Below, piece after piece: positions 27,882 to 37,564 of a stretch of DNA of 64,000 bases (within the stretch, counting starts at the first letter, position 1; each line of letters begins with the position of its first letter). The notes under the pieces are model-generated. The model did not search any database and was not told the DNA's origin. It saw nothing but the letters and a program-made list of their open reading frames with translations. Both the position numbers and the translations under genes were made by a program. The stretch comes from JBFGFX01 sp965232455 (GTDB taxonomy: Bacteria; Pseudomonadota; Gammaproteobacteria; Steroidobacterales; Woeseiaceae): assembly GCA_965232455.1 (NCBI GenBank), contig OZ246981.1, forward strand, positions 2,418,001 to 2,482,000, in the 5' to 3' direction.

Positions 27882-30578
27882 GTGAAAACGACAGGGCTCA
27901 AGCGCGCCCTGCGGATCGTCGTCTGCGCGATTGTCTGCACCACCGTTGTCGCCTGCGGTGGCGGCGGCTCCTCGGGCGGCCCCCCGAACGCGCCGCCCCC
28001 GCCGGACAGTCCGCCGCCGCAGCCGCCCACCGGCTCGGTCCTCCCCGGCCCGCGGCCCGTCGCCGAACCGCAGACCTTTGTCGCGTTCGAGTCGGGCCCT
28101 GTAAGACCGCTGGCGTTGTCGGCGGACGGCCAGCGTCTTTACGCCGTCAATACACCCGACAATCGTCTCGAAGTATTTGCAGCCAACGGCACGCTGCAGC
28201 CGATTGCCTCGGTGCCGGTCGGACTCGAGCCCGTCGCCCTGGCGATCGATCCGGGCGGCAGAGTCTGGGTGGTCAATCATCTCTCGGACAGCGTGAGCGT
28301 CGTCGACGTTTCAGCACCGGTTCCGACCGTCCAGCAGACGCTCTGGGTCGGCGACGAACCGCGCGACATCGTGTTCGCCGGCGCAAACAGGGAACGCGCG
28401 TTCATCGCCACCGCACACCGCGGCCAGAACAGCCCGGTTGACCCTGGCATGAATACGCCGGGCATCGGCAGGGCCGACGTCTGGGTGTTCGACAGCACGG
28501 CACTGGACGAAACGCCCGGCGGCACGGCGGAGGCTATTCTTACCTTGTTCGGCGACCGTCCCAGGCCCCTGGCGGTGTCCGCCGACGGGCTGCGCGTGTT
28601 TGCCGGCGTATTCCTGTCCGGCAACAAGACGACGGCGGTCGGCCCGAACAGCTTCGCCAAGAGCCCACCGGTAGACAGCGCCGACGGCGTGCCGCAGCCC
28701 GACACCGGTCTGATACTGCGATTCGACGGTAACAATTGGTTGGACGCCGACGGCAACAATCGCAGCGGCTTCGTACCGTTCTCGCTGCCGGACTACGACG
28801 TCTTCGAGATCGATGCGGTCACGCTGACGGAGACACGGCGCATTTCCGGCGTCGGCACCGTCTTGTTCAACATGGTCGTGAACCCGATCGACGACACCGT
28901 TTACGTCTCCAACATCGACTCGCGTAATCACGTCCGTTTCTCAGGCAAAGGGAACCGCGCGGGCTCGACGGTTCGCGGCCATCTCGTCGACCAGCAAATC
29001 ACGCTCATCGGCCCCGCACGTGACGTGCAGAAGCGCCGGATCAACAAACACATCGATTTCGATTCACCGACAGGTTCACAATCGGAACGCGACCTCAGTC
29101 TGTCGACGCCGCTCGGCATGGCGATCACACAGGACGGTAAGACGCTTTATGTGTCGGGGTTCGGCTCCGGCAAGATCGGGATTTTCGACACGACGGAACT
29201 CGTTGACGACAGTTTTGCGCCCGACGCGCAGAACCAGATTGCACTGTCCGCGGGCGGCCCAGCCGGCATCGTGCTCGACGAGGCCAACAACCGCGCATTC
29301 GTGCTCACGCGATTCGATAACGGCCTTTCGACCATCGACCTCGACACGCTTCAGGAAACCGCGCACCTGACCATGTTCAACCCGGAACCCGAGGCGGTGA
29401 CGGCCGGCCGCAAGTTCCTCTACGACGCTGCGATAACCTCCGGCAACGGCAACGACTCCTGCGCAAGCTGCCACATCTTCGGAGACACGGACGGCCTGGC
29501 CTGGGACCTGGGCGATCCGGACGGCGAAGTCGGACCCATCCCCAACACCTTCATCCCCATTTCGCCGGCCGCGCCGCCGTTGGCGTTTCATCCGATGAAG
29601 GGACCGATGACGACTCAGTCGATGCGCGGCTTGCGGGGCCACGGACCCATGCACTGGCGAGGCGATCGCACGGGCGCGAAGCGCGTGGGCGGCGAGACGC
29701 TCGAGGAAGCGGCGTTCAAGGAATTCAACGAAGCGTTCGATGCGCTGATGGGGCTGGACGGCGAGATCGACGACCCCGACATGCAGGCATTCACCGATTT
29801 CGCGATGCGAATCCACTATCCCCCGAACCCGATCCGACAGCTCGACAACGGGCTCGTCGGCATCGAACTCGACGGCGAACGTCTGTACAACAACGGCGTG
29901 GTGCGGATACAGACGGGCGTGCGCGAAGTGTGTGCGCAATGCCATCCGATCGACGTGGCAGCCGGCGTTTTCGGCACCCGCGGGCTCAGCGCCAACAACT
30001 CACAACAAGGCGAAAAGAACTTCAAAATCCCGCATTTTCGCGACCAGTATCAGAAGGTCGGCATGTTCGGCTGGGGATTCCAGTCGGCGCCCGCAACCGG
30101 ACCGCAGGTGCGCGGATTCTCGTTCAATCACAACGGTGCGACCAGCTCGAACTTCATCATTGCGGATCTGGGAATGCCGCAGGACGACCTGCTTGCGCTG
30201 CGGGCCTTCCTTTACGCGTTTCCAACCGAATCGCCGCCCATTCTCGGCCAGCAGATCACGCTGACCGACGGCAACCGTAACGAAGCGGCGCCGAGAATCG
30301 ATCTGCTGATCGAGCGCGGACGGATCGACGCACCGGTGCCGGAATGCGATCTCGTGGTCAAGGGCGTCATTAACGGATCGTCGCGCGGCTGGGTCATGGA
30401 TCGGACAGGACAGTTCCGATCCGACCGGGCCGCCGAACTCGCACTCGACCGCGCAGGCCTGGAGGCGCTGATCACGGGGCCCGGACAAACCCTGACGTTC
30501 ACCTGCACGCCCTGGGGTTCCGGCACGCGCATCGGCATCGATCGCGATCTGGACGGCGTGCTGGACGGGGATGCGTGA
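27882..30578 (+). CDS. Large lipoprotein: beta-propeller fused to di-haem cytochrome c peroxidase-like domain
   Basis: The 898-residue protein (GTG start at 27882) has a lipoprotein signal ending VVACGGGGSS and a Pro-rich linker. An N-terminal region of roughly 500 residues contains YVTN-like propeller repeats such as LALSADGQRLYAVNTPDNRL and PLGMAITQDGKTLYVSGFGSG. The C-terminal half has haem sites CASCH near residue 526 and CAQCH near residue 683, and a KGPMTTQSMRGLRGHGPMHWRG segment. Propeller-plus-cytochrome proteins are probably outer-membrane or periplasmic redox proteins. The start could also be a TTG at 27846. The stop overlaps the next gene by one base, implying coupled translation. 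Confidence 0.86.
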   Translation: MKTTGLKRALRIVVCAIVCTTVVACGGGGSSGGPPNAPPPPDSPPPQPPTGSVLPGPRPVAEPQTFVAFESGPVRPLALSADGQRLYAVNTPDNRLEVFAANGTLQPIASVPVGLEPVALAIDPGGRVWVVNHLSDSVSVVDVSAPVPTVQQTLWVGDEPRDIVFAGANRERAFIATAHRGQNSPVDPGMNTPGIGRADVWVFDSTALDETPGGTAEAILTLFGDRPRPLAVSADGLRVFAGVFLSGNKTTAVGPNSFAKSPPVDSADGVPQPDTGLILRFDGNNWLDADGNNRSGFVPFSLPDYDVFEIDAVTLTETRRISGVGTVLFNMVVNPIDDTVYVSNIDSRNHVRFSGKGNRAGSTVRGHLVDQQITLIGPARDVQKRRINKHIDFDSPTGSQSERDLSLSTPLGMAITQDGKTLYVSGFGSGKIGIFDTTELVDDSFAPDAQNQIALSAGGPAGIVLDEANNRAFVLTRFDNGLSTIDLDTLQETAHLTMFNPEPEAVTAGRKFLYDAAITSGNGNDSCASCHIFGDTDGLAWDLGDPDGEVGPIPNTFIPISPAAPPLAFHPMKGPMTTQSMRGLRGHGPMHWRGDRTGAKRVGGETLEEAAFKEFNEAFDALMGLDGEIDDPDMQAFTDFAMRIHYPPNPIRQLDNGLVGIELDGERLYNNGVVRIQTGVREVCAQCHPIDVAAGVFGTRGLSANNSQQGEKNFKIPHFRDQYQKVGMFGWGFQSAPATGPQVRGFSFNHNGATSSNFIIADLGMPQDDLLALRAFLYAFPTESPPILGQQITLTDGNRNEAAPRIDLLIERGRIDAPVPECDLVVKGVINGSSRGWVMDRTGQFRSDRAAELALDRAGLEALITGPGQTLTFTCTPWGSGTRIGIDRDLDGVLDGDA

Positions 30579-31342
30579 TGGTTTGCAGTCCCCTTGGCTT
30601 GACTCGCTTGCGCACCGTGTTGCGCACGGCGGCCGCCGTGGCGACGCTTGTCGCCGCGGTCGGGTGCGCTGACGATCGGCAGCTCCGGACGCTCCGACCG
30701 GGTGTGCTCACCGTCGCAGTGACGTCGGACGCGCCCGGCAGCCCCTACGACCCGCAGCTCTGGATCAGGCGCTACGTCGAGCGGTTTGCGGCCGAGCGCG
30801 AACTGACAATCTCCTGGGTGGTTGTGCCGTTCAACCAGTCGTGGCTGCTCGCCGGCCGGGACGAAGTCGATCTGGTTGCGACCAACGTCGCGAGTTTTCC
30901 GGACCGTGCGAGTTCAGGGGCGACGTTTTCCGCGCCGTTCCTCTACGAGCGGCGGGCGCTGCGCATCCGTCCTGCGGACCGGGGACGCTACGAGCACATC
31001 GACGACTTCGTCGGCAAGACCGTGGGTGTCGTGTCGGGCATGGCCGCCGAGCGCGACGTTGACCGTCGTGCGCCGGACGGCGTCGTCGTCAGAAGGGCCC
31101 GGACCTTCGCCCAGCTCTACGAAGAATTCGACGCGGGGCGGCTCGACGCCATTGCCGAAGCCGAATACTACGCGCTCGATGGCCGGGTCATTCCGTCGCA
31201 CGGCGATGACGTCGTCCTGATCGACCATCATGACCTTACACCGGGACAGCGCGAAGAGTCGGTCTTCGTCGTACGCGACAAGAGCCTAAACCTGCTATCC
31301 GCGATAAACGCCTTCATCGCGCGCACGACGTTTCCGCTCTGA
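30578..31342 (+). CDS. Orphan periplasmic substrate-binding lipoprotein (family 3 type)
   Basis: The 254-residue protein has a signal ending VAAVGCADDRQ, suggesting a lipoprotein, followed by a solute-binding fold: LRPGVLTVAVTSDAPGSPYDP, VDLVATNVASFPDRASS, FVGKTVGVVSGMAAERDV and FAQLYEEFDAGRLDAIAEAEYYA. This is the pattern of family 3 binding proteins for amino acids or small organic ligands. No ABC permease or ATPase gene is near. The start overlaps the stop of the di-haem lipoprotein (TGATG), so the two are probably made together, as with redox enzymes that have a private binding protein. Confidence 0.82.
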   Translation: MVCSPLGLTRLRTVLRTAAAVATLVAAVGCADDRQLRTLRPGVLTVAVTSDAPGSPYDPQLWIRRYVERFAAERELTISWVVVPFNQSWLLAGRDEVDLVATNVASFPDRASSGATFSAPFLYERRALRIRPADRGRYEHIDDFVGKTVGVVSGMAAERDVDRRAPDGVVVRRARTFAQLYEEFDAGRLDAIAEAEYYALDGRVIPSHGDDVVLIDHHDLTPGQREESVFVVRDKSLNLLSAINAFIARTTFPL

Positions 31343-31434
31343 CGACATTCAAATTCCGCAACGGGCCGCAGTCCGGGCGGCTGAGCAGGTCATTGCCAAT
31401 ACGGCACTCACGGTCCCGACATCAGTCTCATGAA

Positions 31435-32703
31435 TCAGGCACGCCCGTTCAAGACGTCCGCCCTGTAGTCCTCCAACACTTCCGCCATCAGCTGAATGTC
31501 GCTCTCGAACGTCTCGGGCAACAAAGGCCCGAAACTGAATCTGAACATATCCATATAGGGACTCGTGTAACTCGGATCTTTCGAGTGCGGCCTGCCCATG
31601 TCGCAATCCCGGCCCGCCAGAATCGCCGCGCCCCGCTGGTATAGGCGTTTGTTCAAGTCGTCGCAATTCAATCCCTCCGGCAGCTGCATCCAATGATAAA
31701 AGCCGCCGTTACCGGTGAACACTTTCAGACCCATTTTCCTGAAAGCCTCTCCATAACGTTGCCGCTGCCAGTTGTAATGCTCTTCAATCGCCTTCCTCTG
31801 CCGCGCTACCCGTTCCGGTTTGAACAACTCCACGGCGTACAACTGGCTGGGATGCGAGACTCCGCCCATCCCGAAAGAACTAAAATTGGACAGGGTCTCG
31901 ATGTTCTGTTTGGAGGCGATAATCCAACCGATACGAATGCCCGGACATTGCAGGCCCTTTGTGCAGGCGCCGGAAAGAAACACGTTGGAGTTGTCCAGGT
32001 CACTCACATACTGCAAACCGCTGACGGACGGCGAGTGATACATCTCATACGCCTCGTCCAACAATATCCCGTTCTGCGGCGCCTCGGCCATTTGCATGAG
32101 TTCCTTCAATTCATCGCCCGCGCGCGCGTGCCCGGTGGGATTGCTCGGGTTGGAAATCACCGGAAACAACGACGTTTTGTGATTCAACCCGCTGCGGTCG
32201 TAATACTCGGCGTTGCCGGGATGAAAATTGTTCTCCGGCGTCATTGTGACGGTCTTCCAGTCCGTGTTCGTCTGGGTCAGGATGTCCAGGTACGCCGGCC
32301 ACTCGACGTTGCCGATACGGACCTGGATGTCTTTTTTCAGGAAGGAGAGGACCGTGTAGATGCCCGGCCGACCTCCCGCAAAGATCATTACGTTGTCGGG
32401 CGTGATGTTCGAGCCGTAGTAGGTGTTGTAATAGCTGACAATGGCCTCGCGCAGTAGAGGATGACCCCAGGCTTTCGGATAGAACCTGTCCTCCCACGTC
32501 ACCTCAACCGACGGTGGAAGTTCAGGACCGTCGAATTTTTCCAAACGCGTAGTCAGCGGAAAACCCTGGGACCAAGGATGCGTACCCTCGGTACCCATGA
32601 ACTGCCCAAAAGCGTCATTAAACGCATAAAGCGTTTCGTAAATCCCCATGGGAGGGACGTCATCGAGAAGGAATGAGTTCATGCTTCTTTTTGTGTGCGT
32701 CAT
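31435..32703 (-). CDS. Class I/II aminotransferase (PLP-dependent)
   Basis: The 422-residue enzyme is a fold-type I aminotransferase. Evidence is FAGGRPGIYTVLSFL near the phosphate site, VISNPSNPTGHARAGDEL, GILLDEAYEMYHS with the conserved Asp, and the PLP lysine in SGACTKGLQCPGIRIGWI. The mid-protein WGHPLLREAIVSYYNTYYG block is also typical. The start may be the ATG at 32703 or the ATG at 32682; neither has a clear ribosome-binding site. It is transcribed away from the S1 protease gene and has no biosynthetic partner nearby, so the substrate is unknown. Confidence 0.87.
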   Translation of the reverse strand: MTHTKRSMNSFLLDDVPPMGIYETLYAFNDAFGQFMGTEGTHPWSQGFPLTTRLEKFDGPELPPSVEVTWEDRFYPKAWGHPLLREAIVSYYNTYYGSNITPDNVMIFAGGRPGIYTVLSFLKKDIQVRIGNVEWPAYLDILTQTNTDWKTVTMTPENNFHPGNAEYYDRSGLNHKTSLFPVISNPSNPTGHARAGDELKELMQMAEAPQNGILLDEAYEMYHSPSVSGLQYVSDLDNSNVFLSGACTKGLQCPGIRIGWIIASKQNIETLSNFSSFGMGGVSHPSQLYAVELFKPERVARQRKAIEEHYNWQRQRYGEAFRKMGLKVFTGNGGFYHWMQLPEGLNCDDLNKRLYQRGAAILAGRDCDMGRPHSKDPSYTSPYMDMFRFSFGPLLPETFESDIQLMAEVLEDYRADVLNGRA

Positions 32704-33032
32704 GTTTGTCCGGGTAATCCCTGTTGTGAAACATCGGCTACGTGCCAGCCCTGCCGCCGGATTATCAACAATCCTGGCAGCTATGACATCCGGCGTCGGT
32801 AAACTACCGAAATCCAGTGCCTTATTGCCAAAACCTAACGCGCGTTCGGCGCATCTCTTCTAACTCTTTGTTTTCGATTCCCGCATAACCGAAATCATCA
32901 GCGATAATCACTGAATCGTCACCCTCCGAACAGATGGTTGGTCCGCATCAACCCGATCGTTTTTGAACTCGCCTGATCGGACGCAGTCTGTATTGTCATC
33001 AGCGTCTGACCCTGACTGGAAAGGCGGACAAA
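32704..33032. other. Intergenic region between divergent genes
   Basis: This 329-base stretch separates the aminotransferase (minus) from the S1 protease (plus) and should hold both promoters. A TTGAAC at about 32965 with TGTATT 20 bases further on is the best plus-strand candidate, but the spacing is poor. I see no RNA gene, repeat or conserved small protein in it. Confidence 0.4.
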
Positions 33033-34292
33033 ATGACCAGTCGGAAGATTTGCAGTTTGCTTCTCGTCACCGGCTGCGTGTCGGCCGCAGCCCATGCGCA
33101 GACGTCTCCCACCAACGCTTTGTTCGAGCGCGTCAATGGTTCCGTATGCACGGTCGCCGCAGTCGACGAAAACGATAACCTGCTCCGGCGAGGCAGCGGC
33201 TTCATATTGAGAGACAGCCGTTTACTGGTGACCAACGCTCATGTGCTCGCCGGCTTCGGGAAAGCCGAAGTCAAATGCGGCGACCAGATCGCCGACGTCC
33301 TGAGAATCACCAACTATGACGGGGAAGTCGATCTGGTGCTGGCGGAAACCGCCGAGATCGACGTCGCGGGGCTCGAACTTTCGACGGTTTCAGCGATTCG
33401 GCCCGGCACGCAGGTGTACGCCTTCGGCAGCCCCTACGGGCTCGAGGGGACCATTACGCCCGGACTTACCAGCGCGTATCGCGACATCGAGGGCCGTACG
33501 TACATTCAGATATCGACGCCCATCAGTCCGGGGAGCAGCGGGGGACCGGTGACCGACGATCGCGGCGCGGTGATCGGCGTAACCGTTGCCGCCCTGGAGG
33601 TGGCGCAAAACATCAATTTCGCGATACCGGCCTCCGCCGTAAGGGCATTGCCGAACGTCGACCTGCAGCTCGGCGATCTTGCGCCCTGGGGACGCGAACG
33701 CGAGTCGCCGTCGCAGCTGCCGCTGGATCCGCCGGCGTCTCCCGCGCCGGAAATCAGCTCCGGACTGGCTTCGTTTCGGGGCCATACGTTCGGCACTCAG
33801 TGCGGGGAGATCGCAATCTCGGAATACGAGCGGCGATTGCTGCCCGGCAGCACAAGAGGACTGACGCGCTTCGCCAGGACGTACGGGGGCGAGCTGGAAC
33901 TGGACGTCGAACTGCTCGGCGCACCGGCTACCGCGATCATTGCGTGCAGTGAGCGATTCGGCATGTTCGCCGGCCACTACGAGATCAACGGGAACGCGGA
34001 CATCGTTGCGCTATTGGAAGGCGAGATAAACAAAGAATACGGCGCGGGCTTCCCGAACCCCATTTCCGAAACCGAGGCGCGCGAGATGGGTTGCTTCTTC
34101 AATTATTCGTTGCCGGGCAGCCGATTCTACAGGCCGTCGCAGCGAACCACGTGGGACGTCGACGAACGACTGCGCATCGACCTGCTGATCTGCGGCGGGC
34201 GGTCCACGAAAAGCTTCGTGTTTTTCGACGATCCCGTATTGGCCGACACCGTCGACCGAGCCGAGGAACAGGCGCCTTTCCGTGCGCTGTGA
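33033..34292 (+). CDS. Exported trypsin-like serine protease (S1C/DegP-like catalytic domain)
   Basis: The 419-residue protein has a signal peptide cleaved after AHA (about residue 22). A chymotrypsin-fold protease follows with catalytic His70 in LVTNAHV, Asp100 in GEVDLVLAE and Ser169 in SPGSSGGPV. The substrate-loop segment YAFGSPYGLEGTITPG is also typical of DegP/HtrA-like enzymes. No PDZ domain is recognisable after about residue 210. Instead there is a Pro-rich linker and a 190-residue C-terminal domain of unknown type with three or four cysteines, which could be a targeting or inhibitory domain. It is the first of three consecutive plus-strand secreted proteins. Confidence 0.88.
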   Translation: MTSRKICSLLLVTGCVSAAAHAQTSPTNALFERVNGSVCTVAAVDENDNLLRRGSGFILRDSRLLVTNAHVLAGFGKAEVKCGDQIADVLRITNYDGEVDLVLAETAEIDVAGLELSTVSAIRPGTQVYAFGSPYGLEGTITPGLTSAYRDIEGRTYIQISTPISPGSSGGPVTDDRGAVIGVTVAALEVAQNINFAIPASAVRALPNVDLQLGDLAPWGRERESPSQLPLDPPASPAPEISSGLASFRGHTFGTQCGEIAISEYERRLLPGSTRGLTRFARTYGGELELDVELLGAPATAIIACSERFGMFAGHYEINGNADIVALLEGEINKEYGAGFPNPISETEAREMGCFFNYSLPGSRFYRPSQRTTWDVDERLRIDLLICGGRSTKSFVFFDDPVLADTVDRAEEQAPFRAL

Positions 34293-34367
34293 CGCCGGAG
34301 CATCCGCCCTGCACGCCGGGCGGCTCGACCGGACCGCTTCCGCAACGCGAAACACGAGGACGTGCGG

Positions 34368-34700
34368 ATGATCGCCCGGCTGACGGTCCTGGCGCTGCTG
34401 GTCGGTTACTGCGGGACCGCGGACGCTTACGGCTCACAGCGCTGCAAGGGCAAGCTCATTCGCCCCGGCGACGCGATGGCGCAGGTGCTGGCGCTGTGCG
34501 GCGAGCCGAGGAGCCGCATCGTCGAACGGGTGCCGGTCAGGAGCGGGACCGTGACGGGCCTCTCCAGGCTGACCGGCGTCTCGGTTTCCGAGCGCTGGGA
34601 ATACGACCGGGGCTGGGGAAAGTTTCCCGTCGTACTCATCTTCCGGGAAGGCAAACTCCACCGGGTGGACTATCTCCCTTACCGGGCCGGTAAGCGCTAG
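34368..34700 (+). CDS. DUF2845 domain protein, exported
   Basis: From the ATG at 34368, preceded by GAGGA at seven bases, the protein has 110 residues. It has a signal peptide (IARLTVLALLVGYCGTADA) and a short DUF2845-type domain: CKGKLIRPGDAMAQVLALCGEP, then SERWEYDRGWGKFPVVLIFREGKL. The family is periplasmic and small, and its function is not known. Two cysteines in the mature part could form a disulfide. It follows the serine protease gene by 75 bases and may share its transcript. Confidence 0.82.
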   Translation: MIARLTVLALLVGYCGTADAYGSQRCKGKLIRPGDAMAQVLALCGEPRSRIVERVPVRSGTVTGLSRLTGVSVSERWEYDRGWGKFPVVLIFREGKLHRVDYLPYRAGKR

Positions 34701-34859
34701 ATTGTTTACGTTAAACGGACAGCGTCAGGCGGCGTGGTTGACCGCTTGCAGCGCCGGCCGTCGCACACTCCGCGAAACGTGGGCGCGATCGGCGAAACAA
34801 AATGTTGACGGCCCAGGCGCTTTTACTCATCGCTTTGCAGGGATCTCGCGGGAAACGAC

Positions 34860-34868
34860 TGCTACAAT
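34860..34868 (+). promoter_or_regulatory. Candidate extended -10 promoter
   Basis: The sequence TGCTACAAT (TG at 34860-34861, TACAAT at 34863-34868) fits an extended -10 element. It lies 87 bases ahead of the lipoprotein start at 34956. No -35 at normal spacing is convincing, which is tolerated for extended -10 promoters. This is a motif call only. Confidence 0.4.
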
Positions 34869-34955
34869 CAATAGCCTGATCGATACGCGCAGTCACGAAA
34901 TCGCCGACGGCGCTCACGCAGGTTGGCGAACCTGGAGCTGCCGGGGTGTAACGCC

Positions 34956-35786
34956 ATGACGACGAAACTCCCAATTCCTCACCCACGCGAACGCCGGCGG
35001 CATGCGGCCGGGACACGGCAGGTGACCAGTCCCGTGTTCGCTGCGGGCATCGCGATAGTCGCTGCAACGCTGGCGGGCTGCAGCAGCGGCGGCGCGGACG
35101 TCGACTCCGAGCAGGTGGTGACCCGGGATATCTGGGCGGGTATCAATCTGGAGTCGAAGGGCAACGGCAACACCCGCATCAAAGTCGAACTCAATGAGAA
35201 GGACAACTCCGGCAACAACGTACGGCTCTCCGCCAACGAGCGCCTCGAGGTCGATGCAGAGGGACTCATCGTAACGCTGGAGGAAGACATCGACTTTGGG
35301 GACGTGGACTACGAGGGCACGGTACGCACCGACGTCGGCGGCACGCTGTTTCGGATTTCCCTTTTTCGTGCGGACGGCACGATCAATAGCGGATCGTTCG
35401 TCAACATTCCGAGTACGTTCAGCATCTCGTCGCCCGCGCAAAGACAGGCGTACAGAGTGGGTGATCGCATGCTTGTGGTGTGGTCGCCGCCGAGCCCCGG
35501 CAATGAAGCCGAACTTCAGGTGACCACACGGTGCCAGACCAACGCCGGCGGCACGACGCTATCGACTCAATGGTTTCAGATCGGCGATACGGGTTCACAC
35601 TCGCTCAATACGAACAAATTGGGCATCACCGGGGACGGAAGCCTCGTTCCCGGCAGCACCTGCGACATGGATATCGCGTTACGGCGCCAACGCAACGGCA
35701 ATGTCGATCCGGCATTCCGCGGCGGCGGCTTCGTACTCGCGACGCAGATTCGCCGAGTCGAAGAAATGACGCTCCGGTTGCCGTAG
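34956..35786 (+). CDS. Putative lipoprotein of unknown function
   Basis: The 276-residue protein starts at the ATG at 34956. It has an unusually long basic leader before a hydrophobic stretch that ends LAGCSSGG, a good lipobox. The mature part looks beta-rich: KVELNEKDNSGNNVRLSANE, FSISSPAQRQAYRVGDRMLVVW and GSLVPGSTCDMDIALRR. Two cysteines may pair. I recognise no family; a beta-sandwich surface lipoprotein is the best guess. It is a single gene with its own candidate promoter and no related neighbours. Confidence 0.7.
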   Translation: MTTKLPIPHPRERRRHAAGTRQVTSPVFAAGIAIVAATLAGCSSGGADVDSEQVVTRDIWAGINLESKGNGNTRIKVELNEKDNSGNNVRLSANERLEVDAEGLIVTLEEDIDFGDVDYEGTVRTDVGGTLFRISLFRADGTINSGSFVNIPSTFSISSPAQRQAYRVGDRMLVVWSPPSPGNEAELQVTTRCQTNAGGTTLSTQWFQIGDTGSHSLNTNKLGITGDGSLVPGSTCDMDIALRRQRNGNVDPAFRGGGFVLATQIRRVEEMTLRLP

Positions 35787-36021
35787 CGCCCGGGCACCGC
35801 GGCAAAGGCGGATGCCGTCGGCGCAGCCGACGAGTGCTACGGCGCCCCGCTCCATTCCCGAGTTTTCCCACCCTGAACCCGCAGTCCCTGCGGAGTGACG
35901 ACTCGGACTTGACCGCGCAACCGTTGTCAGGGAAAGTCCAAACAAGCGGCCGGTTACCGCTCGAGAGCAGCGGTTCATTGGATACATTGGCGATCCTATT
36001 GGTTACAGGAGTATCATTACA

Positions 36022-36588
36022 ATGCCGTTAACGGACCTGCTTGTACCGACCTACGCGCAAATGCTGCGAGCGCTGTCGGGTTGGCTTGACAAGGCGGACA
36101 AACAACTACCGGAAGCCGAGGCGGAGGCGTTGCTGCCTGCCCGACTCGTGCCCAACATGTTTCCTCTCTCGACCCAGGTTCGCTTTGCCTGCCTCCAGGC
36201 GCAGGAAGCGACGTTTCGGCTAAGGGGTGAGCCCCTTCCGAAATTCTTGGACGAACTCGCGCTCGAGGGTCAGAATGCGGAAGATCACCCGGGTTCAATT
36301 TCAGACGCTCAGGCCCGGATCAAACAGGCGCTTTCGTTGCTGGACGATCTTGAACCGGACGCACTCGATGCCGGCGCCGGACGGCAGATCGCGATTGAAC
36401 TTCCGAACGGGATGATCTTCGAGATGAAAGGTGAACAATACGCGCGGGATTGGGCGATGCCCCAATTCTATTTCCACCTGATGACGGCCTACGCCATCCT
36501 GAGAAATCAGAAAATTGACCTCGGGAAAGCCGATTACGTACAGCACGCGTTTGCGTATCTTCGGCCCGGATCGACGCCGGAAAGCTGA
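36022..36588 (+). CDS. DUF1993 family protein
   Basis: The 188-residue protein matches the DUF1993 family: it begins LTDLLVPTYAQMLRALSGWLDKA and continues with ARLVPNMFPLSTQVRFACLQAQEA. In the C-terminal half the segment FYFHLMTAYAILRNQKIDLGK corresponds to the conserved His-rich helix of this DinB-related four-helix family. The fold suggests a possible metal-binding helical bundle, but the function is unknown. The gene stands alone, with 235 bases upstream and 280 downstream lacking recognisable genes. Confidence 0.85.
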   Translation: MPLTDLLVPTYAQMLRALSGWLDKADKQLPEAEAEALLPARLVPNMFPLSTQVRFACLQAQEATFRLRGEPLPKFLDELALEGQNAEDHPGSISDAQARIKQALSLLDDLEPDALDAGAGRQIAIELPNGMIFEMKGEQYARDWAMPQFYFHLMTAYAILRNQKIDLGKADYVQHAFAYLRPGSTPES

Positions 36589-36868
36589 TTTGCAGATAGG
36601 CAGTCCGGGGCTGTCCGTACCAATGACCGTGGGCTATATGCAGCGGCGGCGAGAACTTGCCGACTCGCTGTTCACCGTTTGACCGCTACGGTTGCGCGCG
36701 CTTTGGGTCGCCGGCTGTCCTGCAAGTTTGTAACCCCCTGTTGGCTTCGTTGCGACCAATCGAAGCATTGGGGCATCGTATATTTGGGTCTGTTGCCGAG
36801 CTGCAACATGTAACCCGCGGAGATCGATATGACCGAGTCGGCTCGGAAATCGGGCCGCCAGTCCCGCA

Positions 36869-37525
36869 ATGAAACATAGAGATGAAAAGCTGACTGGCAC
36901 CGCCGCGACGGTTAGACCGACGCGAAACCGGCTTTTGACGGCAATGGGCCTGTCGGCGTGCGTCGTTGCGCTATTGATTGCATCGTTCGGGCTGCTTCTC
37001 GACCTTTTAGTGAGCGTTTCGAGAACCGATGGCGAGAGAAGCGAGCCATTGACCGTACGCATCAAAAAGGACGAGATCGAAAAAGAACCTGATCTGGCTG
37101 CGGACAACAAAGAGCGTCCCACCGTGCCGCGAGCGCAGGATGTCCCAGCTGAACGTTTTGAAGTTCAACCTGAGACTACGCCCAACGGTCCTCCCGAGCC
37201 GCCGGCCGAGTCACAGCCGCCGAGAGACTGGCGCGCAATGACAAACCAGGTCGCAAAATCAACCGTTAATGAACACTTTCGGCAGGAAGAGGCCAGAGAG
37301 GCTCTGTGGCGAGAGTCCCGCTCAGTCATGTTTGAACCAAGCAATGAGATGGTGTTGAAGAGCGAAGCGCCTGTTCTTGCAGACTTTCAATTCAGACCAC
37401 AGATCCATGTTCTTGGTGTGGGTATGACAATTGGCTCGTGCTTTTTCGGCATTCCGATTGCTGGAGTTCCTGTCGAGCAGAGGAATGTGGCCGTCACACT
37501 GTTCGTGTGTGCAGACGGTTCCTAG
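36869..37525 (+). CDS. Single-span membrane protein of unknown function
   Basis: The 218-residue protein has a basic cytoplasmic N-terminus and one membrane segment (about residues 23-47, LTAMGLSACVVALLIASFGLLL). A long charged, Pro- and Glu-rich region follows, with a small C-terminal domain FQFRPQIHVLGVGMTIGSCFFG. The layout recalls TonB- or energy-transducer-like linkers, but the C-terminus has no TonB motif. I recognise no family. The base composition is less GC-rich than the flanking genes, suggesting later acquisition. Confidence 0.6.
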   Translation: MKHRDEKLTGTAATVRPTRNRLLTAMGLSACVVALLIASFGLLLDLLVSVSRTDGERSEPLTVRIKKDEIEKEPDLAADNKERPTVPRAQDVPAERFEVQPETTPNGPPEPPAESQPPRDWRAMTNQVAKSTVNEHFRQEEAREALWRESRSVMFEPSNEMVLKSEAPVLADFQFRPQIHVLGVGMTIGSCFFGIPIAGVPVEQRNVAVTLFVCADGS

Positions 37526-37564
37526 GATGCCAAACAGGGCAATTGCGCAAAGGGGAGAAACGAA

